The notes under the pieces were generated by a model. It ran no database searches and was not told the origin of the DNA. It saw only the letters and a list, made by a program, of their open reading frames with translations. Both the position numbers and the translations under genes were made by a program. Below, piece by piece: positions 6,694 through 9,195 of a stretch of 9,195 nucleotides of DNA. The stretch comes from Alphaproteobacteria bacterium. Its GTDB lineage: Bacteria; Pseudomonadota; Alphaproteobacteria; Sphingomonadales; Sphingomonadaceae. Where the stretch lies: assembly GCA_028293055.1 (NCBI GenBank), contig JAQGLD010000469.1, positions 1 through 9,195 on the forward strand. The letters are read 5' to 3'. Numbering within the stretch: the first letter of the stretch is position 1; each line of letters opens with the position of its first letter.

Positions 6694-8074
6694 GATGATG
6701 CTTGTCCTTGTCCAGCTCGGACTTGGAGACCAGCGCGATGTCCTGCGCGCGAAGCCAGTCCGGCGTGTTGTTGGGGATGCCCTGCAGCGCCATCTGGGCA
6801 TTGACCATGGCAAGGCGCGGCACGCCTTCGAGATTGTATCGCTCCGCGGTCGCGAGAGCGGCGCGGGCGGAGTCGCCCTCATGATCGTAGACGATGCCGA
6901 GCTGGTACCAGGCGAACGGGTTGCTGTTGTCGCGATTGATCGCCGCCTTGAGCACCTTCTTGGCCTCGTCATAATTGCCCGGTTGTTCGGTGGCGATCAG
7001 GGCGTGGCCGAGCAGCGACGCGATCAGCGGTTGGTCCGGGGCGCGCCGGACCGCCTCGCGCAGCGATTCGAGGGCTTCCTCGGGACGCCCCGACTCGAGC
7101 AGCACCTGGCCCTTGAGCTCGAGGAAGAAGGGATCGTTCGGACGGTCGCGAAGCAGGCTGTCGAGCTCGGAGGTGGATTTCTCGACCTCGGCCTGCTTGT
7201 GCCAGGCATAAGCGCGGGCATAGCGCGCCGAGAGGCTGTGGTCGGTCTCGGGATAGAGGATGAAGGTGCGGCGCGGATCGTTGATATAGCCGACCAGCTT
7301 GGCCTTCACCCGCTCGAACCTCTCCTCGAGCCTGGGGTCGATCGGCTTGTTCCAGGCCGGAGAGGCTTTCAGGTTGGCCTCGAGCGCCTGGATACGCTCT
7401 CCGCTCAGCGGGTGGGTGCGGGCGTAGGCATCCTCCTGCGGGATGGCGAGGCGATATTCAAGGTTCTGAAGCTTCTTGAAGAAGCTGATCATGCCCTTGC
7501 CGCTGATCCCGGCGGTGTTGAGGAATGACGAGCCGGCCTGGTCGGCCGACGATTCCTGGTCGCGCGAGAAAGCGAGGAACTTGCCCATCGCCGCCTGCTG
7601 GCCAGCGGCCATGATTCCGGCGCCGCCCTCGGCCGAGCCGGCGGCCATCGCCGCGGCGCCGAGGATCAGCGACAGCAGCATGATTCCGGTCGCGACCTTG
7701 GCGCCTTCCTGGATGCGGATGGCATGGCCGCCGGTGATATGGCCGAGCTCGTGGGCGATCACGCCCTGGACCTCGTTGGCATTGTCGGCTGCCGCGATCA
7801 GGCCGGTGTGGATGTAGACGGTCTGGCCGGTTGCGACGAAGGCGTTGATCGAATCGTCCTGGATGAGGACGATCTGCACACTCTTCGGATTGAGATGGCC
7901 GGCAGCGATCAGCGGGTCGGCGATGTCGTGGAACAGGCTCTCGGTCTCGGCGTCGCGCAGGATCGACTGCGCCATTGCCGGTTCCGTCGCCAGCGTGACG
8001 CTCAGCAGCAGGAACAGGCACCAGCGTCCGAGGCGGAATATACCGGGCCGGCGCGCGTGAAGGGGTTCAGACAT
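6680..8074 (-). CDS. M48 family metallopeptidase with TPR tail (BepA/YfgC-like)
   Basis: The 464-residue product has a signal peptide (hydrophobic 17-30, likely cleavage after PAMA at 35), then a zinc peptidase domain: INAFVATGQTVYIHTGLI 76-93, VIAHELGHITGGHA 105-118 with zinc ligands H108 and H112 and catalytic E109, and RDQESSADQAG 171-181 with third ligand E174. The stretch 127-165 is hydrophobic and small-residue-rich, as in related peptidases. From about residue 300 to 440 there are tetratricopeptide-type helical repeats (for example DPFFLELKGQVLLESGRPEE and NPFAWYQLGIVYDHEGD). This order matches E. coli BepA (487 residues), a periplasmic protease/chaperone that assists or degrades outer-membrane proteins at the BAM complex. 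ATG 8074 has GAGG 4 nt upstream. It follows rne after 73 bp and overlaps the DsbA-like gene. The BepA role is inferred from architecture. Confidence 0.93.
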   Translation of the reverse strand: MSEPLHARRPGIFRLGRWCLFLLLSVTLATEPAMAQSILRDAETESLFHDIADPLIAAGHLNPKSVQIVLIQDDSINAFVATGQTVYIHTGLIAAADNANEVQGVIAHELGHITGGHAIRIQEGAKVATGIMLLSLILGAAAMAAGSAEGGAGIMAAGQQAAMGKFLAFSRDQESSADQAGSSFLNTAGISGKGMISFFKKLQNLEYRLAIPQEDAYARTHPLSGERIQALEANLKASPAWNKPIDPRLEERFERVKAKLVGYINDPRRTFILYPETDHSLSARYARAYAWHKQAEVEKSTSELDSLLRDRPNDPFFLELKGQVLLESGRPEEALESLREAVRRAPDQPLIASLLGHALIATEQPGNYDEAKKVLKAAINRDNSNPFAWYQLGIVYDHEGDSARAALATAERYNLEGVPRLAMVNAQMALQGIPNNTPDWLRAQDIALVSKSELDKDKHHRDRD

Positions 8075-8103
8075 CAGCCTCGTCCATCCGATTGCCGGCC
8101 TGA

Positions 8104-8144
8104 ACCGGGAATGAGCGCCGCCACAGGGCGGCGCTCATTCCGGT
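8104..8144 (-). terminator. Strong hairpin directly after rne
   Basis: GGAATGAGCGCCGCC (8108-8122) pairs perfectly with 8127-8141 around the loop ACAG (plus strand), a 15-bp stem; with one bulged base (8107) three more pairs form (8104-8106 with 8142-8144). It begins 3 bases beyond the rne stop on the minus strand. No T-run follows in either direction, so it may be a factor-assisted terminator or a 3' stabilising/processing hairpin between rne and the M48 gene. Confidence 0.6.
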
Positions 8145-8147
8145 CGG

Positions 8148-9195
8148 TCAGGCTCCGAAGGTGCGCTGCCACCAGCCGCGGCGCGGCGGGCCGCCGTCCG
8201 CGCCGTCTGCGGAAGGCTCGGCGTCGGAATTCGCCTCACTCGGCTCGCCCTGGTCCTCGCGATCGTTGGCGGGTGCGGGGACGGCTTCGGCAGCCGCCTC
8301 GGCAATAGCGGGCTCAGGCGCCGGCGCATCGGCATCGGCCTTGCGGCGACGGCGGCGCGGCTTGGCCGGAGCTTCCTCGGCCACGGGCTCGGGCGCTTCG
8401 GGCTCGGGCGCAGGAGTGGGTGCAGCGACCTCAGCGACCGGCTCTTCCGTTTCCGCGACCGGCTCAGCGGCCGGAGCCTCGGCATCCTTGCGGCGGGCTC
8501 GCGGACGACGACGCGCCTTGGGCTTCTCCTCGGCTTCGGGAGCGGCTTCGGCAACGGGCTCGGCCGCTTCCAGCGGAGCCGGCGAGGCTTCGGTCTCGGT
8601 TTCGGGAGCGTCGCTCGCCGGCTGGTCGTCGCCGCCCTCGTCGTGCTCGCCTTCGCCCTCGGAGCCGTGCGGCTCGCCGCCTTCCTCTCCGGTCCGGCGG
8701 CGACCGCCGCGGCGGCCGCGCCGGCGACGGCGCTTGCGGCCGCGCTCGGACGAATCCTCCTCGTCGCGCTCGACCCGTTCGGCGGGCTCGCGGCGCGCAG
8801 GACGCTGCGGCTGCTCTTCCTCTTCCTCGGGCTCCTCTTCCTCCTCGTCGACCTCCTCGACGAAGTCCTCCTCGTCCTCGATCGGCTCGACCGGACGCTC
8901 AAGGCGGGGCCTCGCGACCGGCGGCGGACCGAAGGACTCGACCGCCATGCGGGCGCCTTCGAAGCTCTCGTCGATCAAAATCTCGACCTCGACTCCGTAG
9001 CGCTCCTCGACCTCGGCGATCTCGCCGCGCTTGCGGTTGAGCACATAGACTGCGGCTTCACGCCCGGCACGAAGCACGATGCGGCTGCCGCGACCACGCG
9101 CTGCCTCGTCCTCGATGATCCGCAGCGCCGAAAGGCCGGCGGAGGAAGCGGTGCGCATCAGGCCGCTGCCCTCGCAATGCGGACAGGGCTTGGTC
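8148..9195 (-). CDS. rne: Ribonuclease E, C-terminal part
   Basis: The frame is open from the window edge to TGA 8150-8148, giving the last 348 residues; the catalytic core is outside. The partial begins with TKPCPHCEGSG, whose CPHC is the zinc-link motif holding RNase E dimers together, followed by the rest of the small domain to about residue 82 (GARMAVESFGPP near 80-92). The remainder is a low-complexity scaffold: an acidic run (8811-8888), three Arg-rich blocks (8694-8741, 8487-8519, 8340-8363) likely to bind RNA, and Ala-Pro-Glu-rich linkers that look duplicated. The extreme C-terminus PPRRGWWQRTFGA carries a GWW motif of the kind that docks PNPase in Caulobacter RNase E. The enzyme initiates mRNA decay and processes rRNA. 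In-frame ATG 9158 is internal, not the start. Confidence 0.93.
   Translation of the reverse strand, partial: TKPCPHCEGSGLMRTASSAGLSALRIIEDEAARGRGSRIVLRAGREAAVYVLNRKRGEIAEVEERYGVEVEILIDESFEGARMAVESFGPPPVARPRLERPVEPIEDEEDFVEEVDEEEEEPEEEEEQPQRPARREPAERVERDEEDSSERGRKRRRRRGRRGGRRRTGEEGGEPHGSEGEGEHDEGGDDQPASDAPETETEASPAPLEAAEPVAEAAPEAEEKPKARRRPRARRKDAEAPAAEPVAETEEPVAEVAAPTPAPEPEAPEPVAEEAPAKPRRRRRKADADAPAPEPAIAEAAAEAVPAPANDREDQGEPSEANSDAEPSADGADGGPPRRGWWQRTFGA

Noticed and set aside
6578..7528. Long plus-strand open frame opposite the M48 peptidase
   Set aside because: The minus strand carries the complete HELGH and ESSAD zinc motifs and the TPRs; the opposite reading has no family features.
8161..9000. 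Plus-strand Ser/Ala/Gly-rich open frame opposite rne
   Set aside because: Its composition is the mirror of the Glu/Arg/Ala/Pro-rich RNase E tail; no start context or domain supports it.
1..9195. Defence system, mobile island, CRISPR array or biosynthetic cluster
   Set aside because: Every gene belongs to a familiar family with a core or envelope role; there are no integrases, transposases, tRNA targets, spaced direct repeats or abrupt composition changes visible.

Overview
The window looks like a chromosomal core region of a high-GC alphaproteobacterium, most likely a sphingomonad (order Sphingomonadales). The inference rests on protein style and gene order (pgk, class I aldolase and thiE close together; rne, M48 peptidase and DsbA-like gene in series), on high GC with frequent GTG starts, and on an alphaproteobacterial-type RNase E tail ending in a GWW motif. 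No database search was possible, so the taxonomic call is a judgement.

Layout. (1) Positions 1-456 (+): 3' part of a DUF72 gene, cut by the window edge. (2) 457-553: short convergent gap with a degenerate copy of a dispersed palindromic repeat, followed by a hairpin overlapping the thiE stop. (3) 554-4005: a glycolysis/gluconeogenesis block on the minus strand, pgk, then fbaB and thiE (8 bp apart), interrupted by one gene in the opposite direction, a small exported TlpA/ResA-like thioredoxin (2302-2799). (4) 4183-5873 (+): Ppx/GppA phosphatase and the 23S rRNA methyltransferase gene rlmE, overlapping by 4 bp. (5) 5874-5964: convergent gap almost filled by a second, well-preserved copy of the same 81-bp repeat. 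(6) 5965-9195 (-): the C-terminal part of RNase E (start outside the window), a strong hairpin, a BepA-like M48 metallopeptidase with a TPR tail, and a membrane-anchored DsbA-like protein whose start overlaps the peptidase stop by 14 bp.

Functional themes: central carbon metabolism (pgk, fbaB), phosphate/ppGpp and ribosome biology (Ppx/GppA, RlmE), RNA decay (RNase E with a probable PNPase-docking tail) and envelope protein quality control (M48-TPR plus DsbA-like). The region is compact: most gaps are under 180 bp, and one pair of stops lies 3 bp apart. I saw no rRNA, tRNA, CRISPR array, insertion sequence, phage gene or plasmid function, and no gap over 300 bp.

I do not see an undescribed multi-gene system here. 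The points worth a second look are modest: matching repeats in two convergent gaps, the BepA-like/DsbA-like coupling, the inverted thioredoxin gene inside the glycolytic block, thiE placed with fbaB instead of thiamine genes, and the architecture of the RNase E tail.
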